Source: Tangfeifania diversioriginum
Lineage (GTDB): Bacteria; Bacteroidota; Bacteroidia; Bacteroidales; Prolixibacteraceae
Assembly: GCA_945873105.1 (NCBI GenBank)
Contig: CAMCBW010000014.1
Coordinates: forward strand, 47,856-111,855
Length of the DNA: 64,000 bases
Direction: 5' to 3'
Shown here: piece by piece, positions 55,190 through 63,379 of the stretch
Layout: every line of letters begins with the position of its first letter
Position numbering within the stretch: position 1 is the stretch's first letter
Made by a program: the position numbers and the translations under genes
Notes under the pieces: generated by a model
Databases searched by the model: none
What the model saw: only the letters and a program-made list of their open reading frames with translations
What the model was told of the DNA's origin: nothing

Positions 55190-55765
55190 ATGAAGGAGTA
55201 CAACCAGGTGGGTCCAAAAATTACGACCCTGCGTCAAGGCAAGAAGGTAACCATGGAGGAACTTGCAGAACGTTGTGGATTTACCAAGGCAATGATGGAA
55301 AGAATCGAAAAAGGGGAGACCCTTCCCTCTCTTGGTCACCTCATCAAAGTGGCAAGGGTACTTGGCGTGCGTCTGGGAACTTTTCTGGATGATGCGGATC
55401 ATTTGGGTCCCGTGGTTTCCCGCAAAGGAAATGCCCAGCAAGGTTCGGGTTTTGCCACCTCCAACAACGAAACCGGTTCCGGACTCACCTTTCATCCACT
55501 GGCCGGAGAAAAATCAGGCAGGCACTTCGAACCTTTTCTGATTGATATCTCTGCTTCACGGTCTTCCGTGACCCATCTCTCCGCACACGAAGGGGAGGAG
55601 TTCATCTTTGTACTCTCAGGGGAGATCGAAATAGCCTACGGGAAGGAGCTCTATTACCTCACCGAAGGCGACAGCATCTATTATGATTCCATCGTAGACC
55701 ACCATGTTCACGCTGCCAATGGAGAACCAGCAAAGATATTGGCGGTGGTTTATGCCCCATTTTGA
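55190..55765 (+). CDS. XRE-family regulator with C-terminal cupin domain
   Basis: 191 residues from the ATG at 55190. An upstream ATG at 55148 adds 14 unlike residues. An N-terminal helix-turn-helix at ~8-65 ('TMEELAERCGFTKAMMERIE') is joined to a cupin at ~110-190 ('HEGEEFIFVLSGEIEIAYGK', 'EGDSIYYDSIVDHHVHAANG'). Such fusions sense a small ligand and control nearby metabolic genes. In many Bacteroidota this gene stands directly before an acyl-CoA synthetase, as it does here after a 606 bp repeat-filled gap, so it probably controls that gene. Confidence 0.9.
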   Translation: MKEYNQVGPKITTLRQGKKVTMEELAERCGFTKAMMERIEKGETLPSLGHLIKVARVLGVRLGTFLDDADHLGPVVSRKGNAQQGSGFATSNNETGSGLTFHPLAGEKSGRHFEPFLIDISASRSSVTHLSAHEGEEFIFVLSGEIEIAYGKELYYLTEGDSIYYDSIVDHHVHAANGEPAKILAVVYAPF

Positions 55766-55835
55766 ACGTATATTAAGCATGTAAGCAATGCGCATGACCT
55801 TTTTCGCATTATCAACAATTGTTCCTTCCGTCCGC

Positions 55836-56043
55836 CCTTCGGCTTTGCTCAGGGACCGGGGCTTGACTTTCTCTCAATTGATTAAATTATTTCTTCCTTC
55901 GGATTCGCTCAGGGACCGGGACTTGACATTCACTCAATTGATTAAATTATTACTCCCTTCGGATTCGCTCAGGGACCGTGACTTGACTTTCACTCAATTG
56001 ATTAAATTATTTCTTCCTTCGGATTCGCTCAGGGACCGGGACA
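55836..56043 (+). repeat. 60-bp-period tandem repeat upstream of the acyl-CoA synthetase
   Basis: GCTCAGGGACC occurs at 55847, 55907, 55967 and 56027, exactly 60 bp apart. Between them is TTGACTTTCACTCAATTGAT then TAAATTAT. Copies differ at only a few positions. The period is divisible by three, so one frame stays open through the array, but the resulting peptide overlaps the true acyl-CoA synthetase start and looks like a by-product. Confidence 0.9.
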
Positions 56044-56194
56044 TTATCTCCTTTCCCTTTGTGCTAACGCGGACGGTGAACTCCCTGCATTCGCAAACCC
56101 TGGGTTCCACTCCTTCCTCACTACAATACTGTAACCGCTACGCGGTAGGATTAGAGCAGGAGCCAAATAGTGGTCGAAGAACACAGGAGTTCCG

Positions 56195-56279
56195 ATCGTC
56201 CCTTCGTCTCTTCGTCTCTTCGTCATTTTCCATCCCTTCTTTTTCTCCGTTTCCCCGTTTCTCCGTTTCCCCGTTTCAA
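56195..56279. repeat. Pyrimidine-rich CTTCGTCT / TCCCCGTTTC microrepeats
   Basis: CGTCTCTTCGTCTCTTCGTC and TTTCCCCGTTTCTCCGTTTC are degenerate 8-9 bp units. The complement is the same style as the purine run at 36396-36483. The rest of the gap between the XRE-cupin gene and the acyl-CoA synthetase gene holds nothing I can support. Confidence 0.65.
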
Positions 56280-56371
56280 TATTTATTCGAAATCCAAAAG
56301 GACGACCACAAAGGATCGCCCCTGCACCCTCCATCATTCTTACCACACTTAACTAAAATTCCCCGACTCCC

Positions 56372-58015
56372 ATGCAACTCATCGACACCACCTTCGGCCA
56401 GTTTCTTGAACAATGGGCCAGCCAGACTCCCGACAAGGATTTTATCGTCTATCCGGACAGGGGACTCCGATTTTCCTATGCCTCTTTCAACAACAGGGTC
56501 GATAACCTGGCGAAAGCCTTGCTGCACCTGGGAGTAAAAAAAGGAGACAAACTGGGTATTTTTGCCAACAACGTGCCCGACTGGCTCACCTATTTCTTTG
56601 CTACCGCGAAAATCGGAGGAGTATTGGTTACCATCAACACCAATTACCGGACCCACGAATTGGAATACCTTGTCAAAAATTCTGACCTGCATACCTTGTG
56701 CCTCGTTACGGGTTGGCGTGACAGCGATTATGTCCAAATGGTCTACGATCTTGTGCCGGAATTGAAAGAGAGCCAGCGGGGATTTTTGAAAAGCGAGAAA
56801 TTTCCCGAGTTAAAAAATGTCATCTTCATCGGTCCCGAAAAACACCGGGGAATGTACAATACCCCAGAACTTATTCTGTTGGGAAGCCAACTTGGCAATG
56901 AAACCATGACCAAAGCTTGCTCCCTGGTTTCTTGCCAGGATGTTGTCAACATGCAATACACCTCCGGAACGACGGGATTTCCCAAAGGGGTGATGCTGAC
57001 CCACCACAACATCCTCAACAATGGCAATGCAACGGCCTCCTGCATGAATTTTACGGCCGATGAGCGGTTGTGTGTCTGTGTACCCCTCTTCCACTGTTTC
57101 GGCTGCGTATTGGCCCTCTGTGCGATCATCACGCAAGGGGGAACCATGGTACTGGTGGAGAATTTCGATCCACTTACAGTACTTGCCTCCGTTCAAAAGG
57201 AAAAATGTACTGCCCTATACGGCGTTCCCACCATGTTCATCGCTGAGTTAAATCATCCCATGTTCAATCTCTTCGATCTCTCCTCCCTGAGGACAGGCAT
57301 CATGGCCGGGGCTCTCTGCCCCATCGAGACCATGAACAACGTGATGGAGAAGATGAACATGAAAGAGCTGATCATCGTCTATGGCCTGACCGAGTCCTCC
57401 CCTGGCATGACAGCGACCCGTGTCACAGACTCACCATTAATCAGATCAACCACCGTTGGGAAAGCCTATCCGGCAGTAGATGTAAAAGTGGCCGATCCCG
57501 AAACAGGGCAGGAGTTGAAGCCCGGTGAGCAGGGCGAACTCTGCTGCCGTGGTTACAATGTCATGAAAGGTTATTACAAGAATGAAGAGGCTACCGCGAA
57601 AGCCATAGATTCGGAGGGTTGGTTACACTCCGGCGACTTGGGGGTAATGGACGAAAACGGCTATTTCAGGGTAACCGGCCGCATCAAGGACATGATCATC
57701 CGAGGCGGTGAAAACATCTATCCGCGCGAAATCGAAAATTTCCTCTATCCTCACCCCGAGATCGAAGCGGTGGAAGTGGTAGGAGTCGCAAGCGAGAAAT
57801 ATGGGGAGGAGGTAGGAGCCTTTATCAAAAGAAAAGCGGGATCCCAATTGAAGGAGGAGGATGTGATCGACTATTGCCGTGGCCAGATTGCCCGTTTCAA
57901 AATCCCCAAATACATCTTCTTTGTGAATGAGTTCCCGATGACCGCCAGCGGCAAGATCCAGAAATACAAATTACGGGAGATGGCATTGGAATTGATTGCT
58001 TCACAACCATCTTAA
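56372..58015 (+). CDS. AMP-binding acyl-CoA synthetase
   Basis: 547 residues. It activates a carboxylic acid with ATP and joins it to CoA. The P-loop-like motif is '[20 protein letters not shown]', then '[16 protein letters not shown]', '[20 protein letters not shown]', '[20 protein letters not shown]' and the catalytic Lys near the end in '[16 protein letters not shown]'. The sequence is of the medium/long-chain fatty acid type, and exact chain length is not readable. It ends 10 bp from the convergent PIN-like toxin gene. Confidence 0.93.
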   Translation: MQLIDTTFGQFLEQWASQTPDKDFIVYPDRGLRFSYASFNNRVDNLAKALLHLGVKKGDKLGIFANNVPDWLTYFFATAKIGGVLVTINTNYRTHELEYLVKNSDLHTLCLVTGWRDSDYVQMVYDLVPELKESQRGFLKSEKFPELKNVIFIGPEKHRGMYNTPELILLGSQLGNETMTKACSLVSCQDVVNMQYTSGTTGFPKGVMLTHHNILNNGNATASCMNFTADERLCVCVPLFHCFGCVLALCAIITQGGTMVLVENFDPLTVLASVQKEKCTALYGVPTMFIAELNHPMFNLFDLSSLRTGIMAGALCPIETMNNVMEKMNMKELIIVYGLTESSPGMTATRVTDSPLIRSTTVGKAYPAVDVKVADPETGQELKPGEQGELCCRGYNVMKGYYKNEEATAKAIDSEGWLHSGDLGVMDENGYFRVTGRIKDMIIRGGENIYPREIENFLYPHPEIEAVEVVGVASEKYGEEVGAFIKRKAGSQLKEEDVIDYCRGQIARFKIPKYIFFVNEFPMTASGKIQKYKLREMALELIASQPS

Positions 58016-58025
58016 AATCAAAATG

Positions 58026-58367
58026 TTATTTTATTGCTTCAATTCGATCCATATAAACGCTAATCATACTATTCTCTTCAATACTTTTTTCGATCTCTCC
58101 CCAGATTGCATAAAGCTTAGAATGAAAATCCTTCATTTTAAGATTACCAAATTTTAGATGTATTACTTTGGGAGGTGTGCCTTTTTGAAGAACTTTTATA
58201 GAAAAATCAGAATCTTTGGTAATAATAATATAATTATTCTTTCTCGCATATTCCCATATAAGTTCGTCGCTCCATGTATCATTTAGATCCCTGACATGGA
58301 GAATATTTGGTTTGTTCCATAAAATGAAATAGTATGGCAAATTTGCATCTATCAAATACTTTACCAT
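58026..58367 (-). CDS. DUF5615-type PIN-like toxin
   Basis: 113 residues from the ATG at 58367, which overlaps the stop of the upstream gene by one base (TAATG). The N-terminus 'MVKYLIDANLPYYFILW' has the PIN-like acidic residue, followed by 'VRDLNDTWSDELIWEYARKN' and 'YIIITKDSDFSIKVL', the DUF5615 signature with the second acidic pair. These proteins are predicted RNases and pair with DUF433 antitoxins, as here. Confidence 0.87.
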   Translation of the reverse strand: MVKYLIDANLPYYFILWNKPNILHVRDLNDTWSDELIWEYARKNNYIIITKDSDFSIKVLQKGTPPKVIHLKFGNLKMKDFHSKLYAIWGEIEKSIEENSMISVYMDRIEAIK

Positions 58368-58600
58368 TACGGAATTGCTTTGAAAGAAAATTGATGACCC
58401 ATTAAATCTGCTGCAAATCTCAAACATGCATCAATATCCTCAGAAACGAGCGTAGGATATTGTTTAAGAATTTCTGCTTTGGTATCACCTGCACTCAGAA
58501 ATTCCAAAATTGTTTGTACTGTAATTCTTTTGCCACGAATGGTCGGTTTACCATTACAAACATTGATATCTACTGTAATTCTGTCAGTTAAAGATTCCAT
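58367..58600 (-). CDS. DUF433 antitoxin
   Basis: 77 residues. 'ITVDINVCNGKPTIRGKRIT' is the DUF433 signature, then 'TVQTILEFLSAGDTKAEILK' forms the helix-turn-helix-like part and 'SEDIDACLRFAADLMG' the C-terminal helix. It is the first gene of the pair and is translationally coupled to the toxin. Such antitoxins usually repress their own promoter. Confidence 0.88.
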   Translation of the reverse strand: MESLTDRITVDINVCNGKPTIRGKRITVQTILEFLSAGDTKAEILKQYPTLVSEDIDACLRFAADLMGHQFSFKAIP

Positions 58601-58755
58601 TCTTTTTTCTTCAAAGTTATAAAAAAATCAAGTTCATTCTTTATTCCGGAAAAAATCGGCTCTGCATATGAGGTTACATTGAATGCATCCGTTATTGCCT
58701 AATGCGGTAAATAATTTTGCGTGAACGGCACCCTGTGCAACAATATCAACTATAC

Positions 58756-58812
58756 GGAAATCGTTGCACGCAATCACTTTCCATGCATCGCTTTGCCAGA
58801 GCAGACATTTGT
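58756..58812. repeat. Left copy of the ~55 bp island-border repeat
   Basis: CGGAAATCGTTGCACGCAAT then CACTTTCCATGCATCGCTTT and GCCAGAGCAGACATTTGT. A direct, slightly diverged copy is at 60453-60512. Together they bracket the RAYT gene, the REP copies and the RelE pair. Confidence 0.75.
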
Positions 58813-58820
58813 TCAGAGGT

Positions 58821-58883
58821 TGCATGTAGAGACGTTGCATGTAGAGACGTTGCATGTAGAGACGTTGCATGCAACGTCTCTAC
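58821..58883. repeat. REP cluster 1: three 15-bp half units then a full palindrome
   Basis: TGCATGTAGAGACGT is repeated three times head-to-tail and ends in TGCATGCAACGTCTCTAC, which closes the last copy into a perfect 28-bp palindrome (GTAGAGACGTTGCA plus its complement). Confidence 0.93.
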
Positions 58884-58978
58884 CCGCCATTAATCAAAAA
58901 TGCCAAAAAATCGAAAGCCCAAAATTCGTTAATTACCAAAAAATGCCGTAAATTTAATAGAGGACAATACCGTTACGA

Positions 58979-59608
58979 ATGTCTGACAAATTCAAAGAAA
59001 AATACCGCATTGCAACTGCCCGTGCCAATTGGTGGGATTACAGGAACCCTGGACTGTATTTTATAACCATTTGCACCCATGGGATGGAATGCTGCCTGGG
59101 AGAAATAACAGACGATGAAATGCATCTATCTGCCATCGGAGAAATTGCTGCAACCTGCTGGACAGATATTCCAAAACATTTCACGTTTGTTAAAGTGCAT
59201 ACCATGGTGGTAATGCCCAATCATGTGCATGGTATTTTGGAAATATTGCCTAATACAAATGTGGAAACGTTGCATGTAGAGACGTTGCATGTAGAGACGT
59301 TGCATGCAACGTCTCTACGAATGATTCCGGGGATTTATGTACAGACGTTGCATGCAACGTCTCTACCCATACCACCTGCAAAAAACCTAAAAATGGCAGC
59401 CATTTCCCCTCCAAAGGGATCCCTGGCATCCATCATCAGATCCTACAAATCGGCTGTTTCCAAAAAGGTACATTTATTCCACTCAACCTTTGACTGGCAA
59501 GAACGTTACTACGACAATATCATCAGGGACTTGCCTGCCTACCAACGCATCGAAGCGTATATTGCAAACAATGTAGGCTCCTGGTGCAATGACAAATTCT
59601 ATCAATAA
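58979..59608 (+). CDS. REP-associated tyrosine transposase (RAYT, Y1/IS200-like) with REP insert in the coding sequence
   Basis: 209 residues. 'ARANWWDYRNPGLYFITICT' and 'KVHTMVVMPNHVHGILEI' are family motifs, the latter with the HUH metal-binding pair. 'GSLASIIRSYKSAVSKKVHL' holds the probable catalytic Tyr, and 'WQERYYDNIIRDLPAYQRI' is the late RAYT motif. RAYTs cut and join single-stranded REP hairpins. Residues ~96-130 do not belong to the family. They are translated REP sequence ('VETLHVETLHVETLHATSL', 'VQTLHATSL') lying between the HUH motif and the Tyr helix, in frame and without a stop. Whether the enzyme is still active is unknown. REP copies flank the gene on both sides. Confidence 0.92.
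   Translation: MSDKFKEKYRIATARANWWDYRNPGLYFITICTHGMECCLGEITDDEMHLSAIGEIAATCWTDIPKHFTFVKVHTMVVMPNHVHGILEILPNTNVETLHVETLHVETLHATSLRMIPGIYVQTLHATSLPIPPAKNLKMAAISPPKGSLASIIRSYKSAVSKKVHLFHSTFDWQERYYDNIIRDLPAYQRIEAYIANNVGSWCNDKFYQ
59261..59366 (+). repeat. BIME-like REP composite inside the RAYT gene
   Basis: Two 15-bp half units (TGCATGTAGAGACGT) preceded by a variant, a full palindrome ending at 59318, a linker GAATGATTCCGGGGATTTAT, then a second palindrome (59339-59366) with one change (GTACAGACG). The same palindrome-linker-palindrome order recurs at 60560-60635 with linker AAATGATTCCAGGGATGCAT, so this is one composite unit that moved. Confidence 0.9.
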
Positions 59609-59911
59609 TCCTGAAAATTTGATTGGGTAACCGGTATGCATGTAGAGACGTTGCACGCAACGTCTCTAACAAAAAATCACGCGCCTGCATGTAGAGACGT
59701 TGCATGCAACGTCTCTACGAATAATTCCTGACGCACATTTACAGACTTTGTGGTCCCTGAACCTACACTTCACTGAGCCTGCAGAAGGGTCGAAAGGCAG
59801 GCAACATCTCAATACACAAGCAACTTCTTATACGGCGCATAAAAATGCCCAGACCTGCTGAATACAAGAGAGACAGGGATTTGATCTATTTTGAATCCAT
59901 ATCAACCAAAT
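59609..59911. other. RAYT downstream region with two REP palindromes
   Basis: Palindromes are at 59642-59668 (GCATGC centre changed to GCACGC) and 59691-59718. After the second comes GAATAATTCCTGACGCACAT, a decayed form of the BIME linker. At 59752-59797 GGTCCCTGAACC and CTGAGCCTGCAGAAGG resemble the complement of the 60-bp repeat core at 55836-56043. No gene is seen. Confidence 0.8.
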
Positions 59912-60178
59912 TCAAGGAAAGTATTTGTAGATATCAGATCGGTGATCGAATGCGGCAAATGTTACCGTTTGATTTTCAATTACTATCCCAATTCTATAAT
60001 TACTCAGTCGGATGCGGTATATGTTCTTGTATCCTGCCAATTTTTTCAAATTTGGAAACCCATTCATCTGATCTACAGAAGCTATTCGATCAATAATAGC
60101 ATAAATTTTTGATTTAAGTCCTGAATCATTACAATTCAAAACCTGTTTCTGAAACTTATGTGTAATCTCAATCTGCAT
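59912..60178 (-). CDS. RelE/ParE-family toxin
   Basis: 88 residues. 'MQIEITHKFQKQVLNCNDSG' starts the fold, then 'NGFPNLKKLAGYKNIYRIRL' and 'SNYRIGIVIENQTVTFAAFD' followed by 'HRSDIYKYFP', the usual RelE/StbE order with the basic residues and C-terminal aromatic. It would be an mRNA endonuclease or related toxin. The ATG follows directly on the antitoxin stop codon (TAAATG). Confidence 0.85.
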   Translation of the reverse strand: MQIEITHKFQKQVLNCNDSGLKSKIYAIIDRIASVDQMNGFPNLKKLAGYKNIYRIRLSNYRIGIVIENQTVTFAAFDHRSDIYKYFP

Positions 60179-60388
60179 TTAGCTCTGCTTTAAAAGCATC
60201 AAAAAATCCTGTTTTTCATTTTCATTCAATGAGCCGCTATTTATACCCTCTAGAATTGAAACTGCTATACCAGTATCTTCAACTTCTTCAAGAGACAATT
60301 TTTTGGCAGTGAAGTTAAGCTGTTTAGCCAATTTCAAAATCAACGAAGAATTAATCTTTGATTGACCTCTCAAAATAATCGTTTCCAT
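60179..60388 (-). CDS. Antitoxin of the RelE pair
   Basis: 69 residues, acidic in its second half ('LSLEEVEDTGIAVSILEGIN'). It has no confident family match by eye. Its place directly ahead of a RelE-type toxin, its size and its 'LILKLAKQLNFTAKKLSLEE' helical start support an antitoxin role. A 20-bp palindrome lies 58 bp upstream. Confidence 0.75.
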   Translation of the reverse strand: METIILRGQSKINSSLILKLAKQLNFTAKKLSLEEVEDTGIAVSILEGINSGSLNENEKQDFLMLLKQS

Positions 60389-60445
60389 TTTCTATTCGTT
60401 TTCACAAAACTACAAAAAGTAATTCAAAAGTAACGCTAACAAAAT

Positions 60446-60465
60446 CCGCGATTTGGAAATCGCGG
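60446..60465. promoter_or_regulatory. Perfect 20-bp palindrome upstream of the RelE antitoxin
   Basis: CCGCGATTTGGAAATCGCGG could be an operator for autoregulation or a second REP-like hairpin. It merges into the right border repeat, so its role is open. Confidence 0.45.
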
Positions 60466-60512
60466 CACCCAATCACTTTCCATGCATTGCTTTGCCAGAG
60501 GCAGACATTTGT
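60453..60512. repeat. Right copy of the ~55 bp island-border repeat
   Basis: TGGAAATCGCGGCACCCAAT then CACTTTCCATGCATTGCTTT and GCCAGAGGCAGACATTTGT match the left copy at 58756-58812 with few changes, in the same orientation. Confidence 0.75.
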
Positions 60513-60635
60513 AGAGACGTTGCATGCAACGTCTCTAACAAAAAATCCCGCGCCCGCATGTAGAGACGTTGCATGCAACGTCTCTACAAATGATTCCAGG
60601 GATGCATGTACAGACGTTGCATGCAACGTCTCTAC
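60511..60635. repeat. REP cluster 3: three palindromes including a BIME-like pair
   Basis: Palindromes occur at 60511-60537, 60560-60587 and 60608-60635. The last has GTACAGACG in place of GTAGAGACG, exactly the change seen in the second palindrome inside the RAYT gene. With flanking sequence this fills the 327 bp gap between the antitoxin and the next terminator. Confidence 0.92.
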
Positions 60636-60660
60636 CAATAATCCCCCATCCCCCTGTACC

Positions 60661-60688
60661 AAAAAAAAAAGCCTCCCCGAAGGGAGGC
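60661..60688 (-). terminator. Intrinsic terminator of the large lipoprotein gene
   Basis: On the minus strand GCCTCCC-TTCG-GGGAGGC forms a GC-rich stem with a stable tetraloop, followed by ten T. It lies 28 bp after the stop codon at 60716. Confidence 0.95.
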
Positions 60689-60715
60689 TTTTACTTATAA
60701 AGTCGAATGTGTCAA

Positions 60716-63379
60716 TTACAAAAGAATTTTGGCAACTTCGATTTTGTCTGTAAGACCACCGATGTTGTCGTTACCACCCAGTGAACCTGGAAGTGCAGGA
60801 AGAACCGGCATCGTCCAACGTGCAACAGCAGCAGCGTCAGCAAGCATCTTAACAGAAAGAGTTGTAGCAACACCAGCACCAATCTTAACAGCGTCAAGAT
60901 CAATAGCCAATACAGGAGCAGTATAAAGTGCAATGTAAGCTTTCAATGTAGCAATATCAGCAGATGTTAAGGTAGCCTCAACATAAGGAGTTGTAATTGT
61001 AGCAGCAATTGCAGCGGTATAAGCAGCACTCAGCTTGTTGGTATTGATTGTAATTGTTGGGTTACCGGAAACAGTTGTGGTAACATAAGAAGCAAAATTA
61101 CAAGAAGTCAACAGTGGGTTACCAGTTACAGTTAAGGTAGCCATTTCATCGCAAGAAGTTGTCAGAGATGTCAAAATAGCATTACCAGTTACAACCATAA
61201 CAGAACCTGTACTACCTTCGTAATGTTTGTGTGCCAATGTCATACCGGCAACTTTAGGACAAGTGCTCAGTGTGAATGAATTCACAACGCCAGAAGTAAC
61301 AACAGTAGCCAAATTTGGAACTGCAGTAAAATTAGCAGTTGCTAAAGTACCACCCAGGGTAACAGAAGTAAGGGCAGCATTACCTGCACCAGCGCTACAA
61401 GCGGCTGTAGTAACAGCAGGAATAACAGCAGTAACTTTACCTGAAATGGTGGCGGTAACAGTAGTTGCAGGAAGAACAACAGGAGCAAATACATTGGTAG
61501 CACTCAATGTCTTAACCGCACCAATAGTAGGAACAATAGCCCAGTCATGTTTTGCCAAAGTTACTGTCTCAGCAGTTGTAGAAGTGATAGCACCTTTTTC
61601 CATTGCAGGAAGCTCAAGTACTTTAGGACCAGTAACAGTCAAACTACTAGTTACAGCAGGATCGTTAAATGAAGTCAGTGTCACAGCGCCAGTAGCACCA
61701 GTTACAACAGTTAAGCCAAGAGTACAAGTTTTCAGACCAGCAAGATTAACAGTAGAAGCACCGAAACCTGTGATTGAACCAGCACCAGTAATGTCAGTTG
61801 CAGCAGAAATATCGAACGTACAAGCAGCTGTTGCAGAACCAGAAACAGTCAAACCGGCAGCATATTTGGCAGAACCCAGTTTGATTTCAGTAGCTTTTGC
61901 AGCAGTCAGAGAAATAATGTCTCCAGCCAAAATAACTTTGGTAGCCAAAGGATAAGAAACAATACCAGTAGCAACACCAGCTACATCACCCAATTTGAAA
62001 CCAGTAGCAACGACTGCCAAAGGCATATCAATTGTAGTTGTACCAAGTGGAGTTGTGTTAGCAACAACTGCTTTGTTAACCAGCTTCAGGTCACCACCGA
62101 TTTTAGAGATGCTAGCAGAAGCATAAGGTCCGTCATAGTCCAAAGTAAGCGTACCGCCAACTTGTGACAATACTGGAAGTTTGATGTCAGCTCCGGTAGC
62201 TTTTGCAGCACCGGTAACAGTAACTGCACCACCAGTTGAAGTCAAAAGAGAGAAATCAATAGCATCACCAACTCTCATGTTACCAACAGTAAGTGTACCA
62301 GCGGCACCACCGATAATAGCGGTAATTTTACCGGTAATCTTGTCAAAATTGGCAAGTTTTCCAGCAGAAACATTGGTTTTGTCAACATTGACACTACCAT
62401 TGATAATACCCAAAACAGCAAGCTTGGTCATGTAGAAATCAACTTCAGCATCAGTGGTAAGGTTAACGTTGCCATTGTACATCGCTGTGCTGGCTACGAT
62501 AATGTCCAATTGAGCTTTCTGTGCATTCAACATCAGTTGCAAACCCTGGATGGTCAAAGAAGTAGCTGTATCATTAGCATCGCCTGTTTTGGCAACCATA
62601 GCCAATTGAGTTTCAACCATAGCAATCTTGGCCAAAATTTCGGCAGAAGCAGTAGCAGAAGCAGCAGCATTGGTAGCGGCAGTAGCAACGGCAATAGCAT
62701 CAGCGCTGGAAGTAGCAGTAGCAAGAGCAGTGATTTGATCAGCAACAGCTTGAACAGCAGCAGCCTGGGCAGTCAGTTGAGCGGCAAGACCTGCAATGGC
62801 AGTTCCGTTGGCGTCAACACCTGTCTGAACAGCAACAACAGCAGCCTGAAGGGCAACAGTTTTTGCATCCAAAGCAGCAAGAGCAGCAGTCAAAGCATCA
62901 ACTTTGGTGTCGATTCCGGAAACTTTGGTACCGAGGGCAGTCAGTTGGGCAGCTTGTGCCACTGAAGCATCGATCAAAGTTTTGTTGTCGGCAGTAATCT
63001 TTGCAGTCAATGCGGTAAGGTCGGTAACCAATTTGTCAACCTGAGCCTTGGTAGCAGTACCGGTAGCGGCAACAGCATTCAAAGTCGTGGTGATGGCATC
63101 GATCTTAACTGTAGTGGCAGTCAATTGAGCTGCAAGTGTAGCAAATTGTGCTGTTTGTGCAGCAGCAGTTGGCAATGCAGCAACGGCAGTTTGCAGCGCA
63201 GATACCTGAGCTTTCAAAGCTGTCATGTCAGTGGTCAACTGAGTTACACCGGCAACCTGAGAAGCCAATGCATCCAGTTTGGTGTTGAGTTGTTCGAAAT
63301 CATCCGCATACTTGTTGCAAGATGAAACGAAGATAGCAACGACCATCAAGATAGCCCCTGCCCTTTTAAGGAAATTCAT
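60716..63379 (-). CDS. Large Ala/Thr-rich surface lipoprotein
   Basis: 887 residues from the ATG at 63379, which gives 'MNFLKRAGAILMVVAIFVSS' and a lipobox SSC. In-frame ATGs at 63397 and 63448 would put extra residues before the signal. A GGGGG run precedes the chosen start. Residues ~30-300 form a long coiled coil dominated by Ala, Thr, Leu and Gln ('LNTKLDALASQVAGVTQLTT', 'AAVQAVADQITALATAT'). The rest is a beta-rich repeat region ('ISKIGGDLKLVNKAVV', 'LPVLSQVGGTLTLDYDG') resembling receptor-L/leucine-rich solenoids. There are few charged and almost no aromatic residues. A strong terminator, a gene-free 620 bp upstream region and uniform codon choice suggest high expression. I do not recognise the family. 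A coat or S-layer-like role is a guess. Confidence 0.8.
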   Translation of the reverse strand: MNFLKRAGAILMVVAIFVSSCNKYADDFEQLNTKLDALASQVAGVTQLTTDMTALKAQVSALQTAVAALPTAAAQTAQFATLAAQLTATTVKIDAITTTLNAVAATGTATKAQVDKLVTDLTALTAKITADNKTLIDASVAQAAQLTALGTKVSGIDTKVDALTAALAALDAKTVALQAAVVAVQTGVDANGTAIAGLAAQLTAQAAAVQAVADQITALATATSSADAIAVATAATNAAASATASAEILAKIAMVETQLAMVAKTGDANDTATSLTIQGLQLMLNAQKAQLDIIVASTAMYNGNVNLTTDAEVDFYMTKLAVLGIINGSVNVDKTNVSAGKLANFDKITGKITAIIGGAAGTLTVGNMRVGDAIDFSLLTSTGGAVTVTGAAKATGADIKLPVLSQVGGTLTLDYDGPYASASISKIGGDLKLVNKAVVANTTPLGTTTIDMPLAVVATGFKLGDVAGVATGIVSYPLATKVILAGDIISLTAAKATEIKLGSAKYAAGLTVSGSATAACTFDISAATDITGAGSITGFGASTVNLAGLKTCTLGLTVVTGATGAVTLTSFNDPAVTSSLTVTGPKVLELPAMEKGAITSTTAETVTLAKHDWAIVPTIGAVKTLSATNVFAPVVLPATTVTATISGKVTAVIPAVTTAACSAGAGNAALTSVTLGGTLATANFTAVPNLATVVTSGVVNSFTLSTCPKVAGMTLAHKHYEGSTGSVMVVTGNAILTSLTTSCDEMATLTVTGNPLLTSCNFASYVTTTVSGNPTITINTNKLSAAYTAAIAATITTPYVEATLTSADIATLKAYIALYTAPVLAIDLDAVKIGAGVATTLSVKMLADAAAVARWTMPVLPALPGSLGGNDNIGGLTDKIEVAKILL

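Noticed and set aside
55788..56537. 249-residue ORF across the 60-bp repeat
   Set aside because: The frame stays open because the period is divisible by three and continues into the acyl-CoA synthetase gene. It has low complexity and no family features.
58634..58870. Short ORFs made of MQRLYMQRLY or VETLHVETLH peptides
   Set aside because: They are translations of REP repeats. Only the RAYT frame has real family motifs on both sides.
59845..60096. Plus-strand ORF of 83 residues
   Set aside because: It overlaps the RelE-type toxin gene on the other strand, which has clear motifs and an adjoining antitoxin.
58821..60635. CRISPR array from the repeated 28-bp palindromes
   Set aside because: Copies are perfect palindromes with irregular spacing, some abut without spacers, no cas genes are present, and a RAYT gene explains them.
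61227..61955. Long plus-strand ORFs opposite the large lipoprotein gene
   Set aside because: They mirror the biased Ala/Thr codons of the real minus-strand gene. No start context or family motif is seen.
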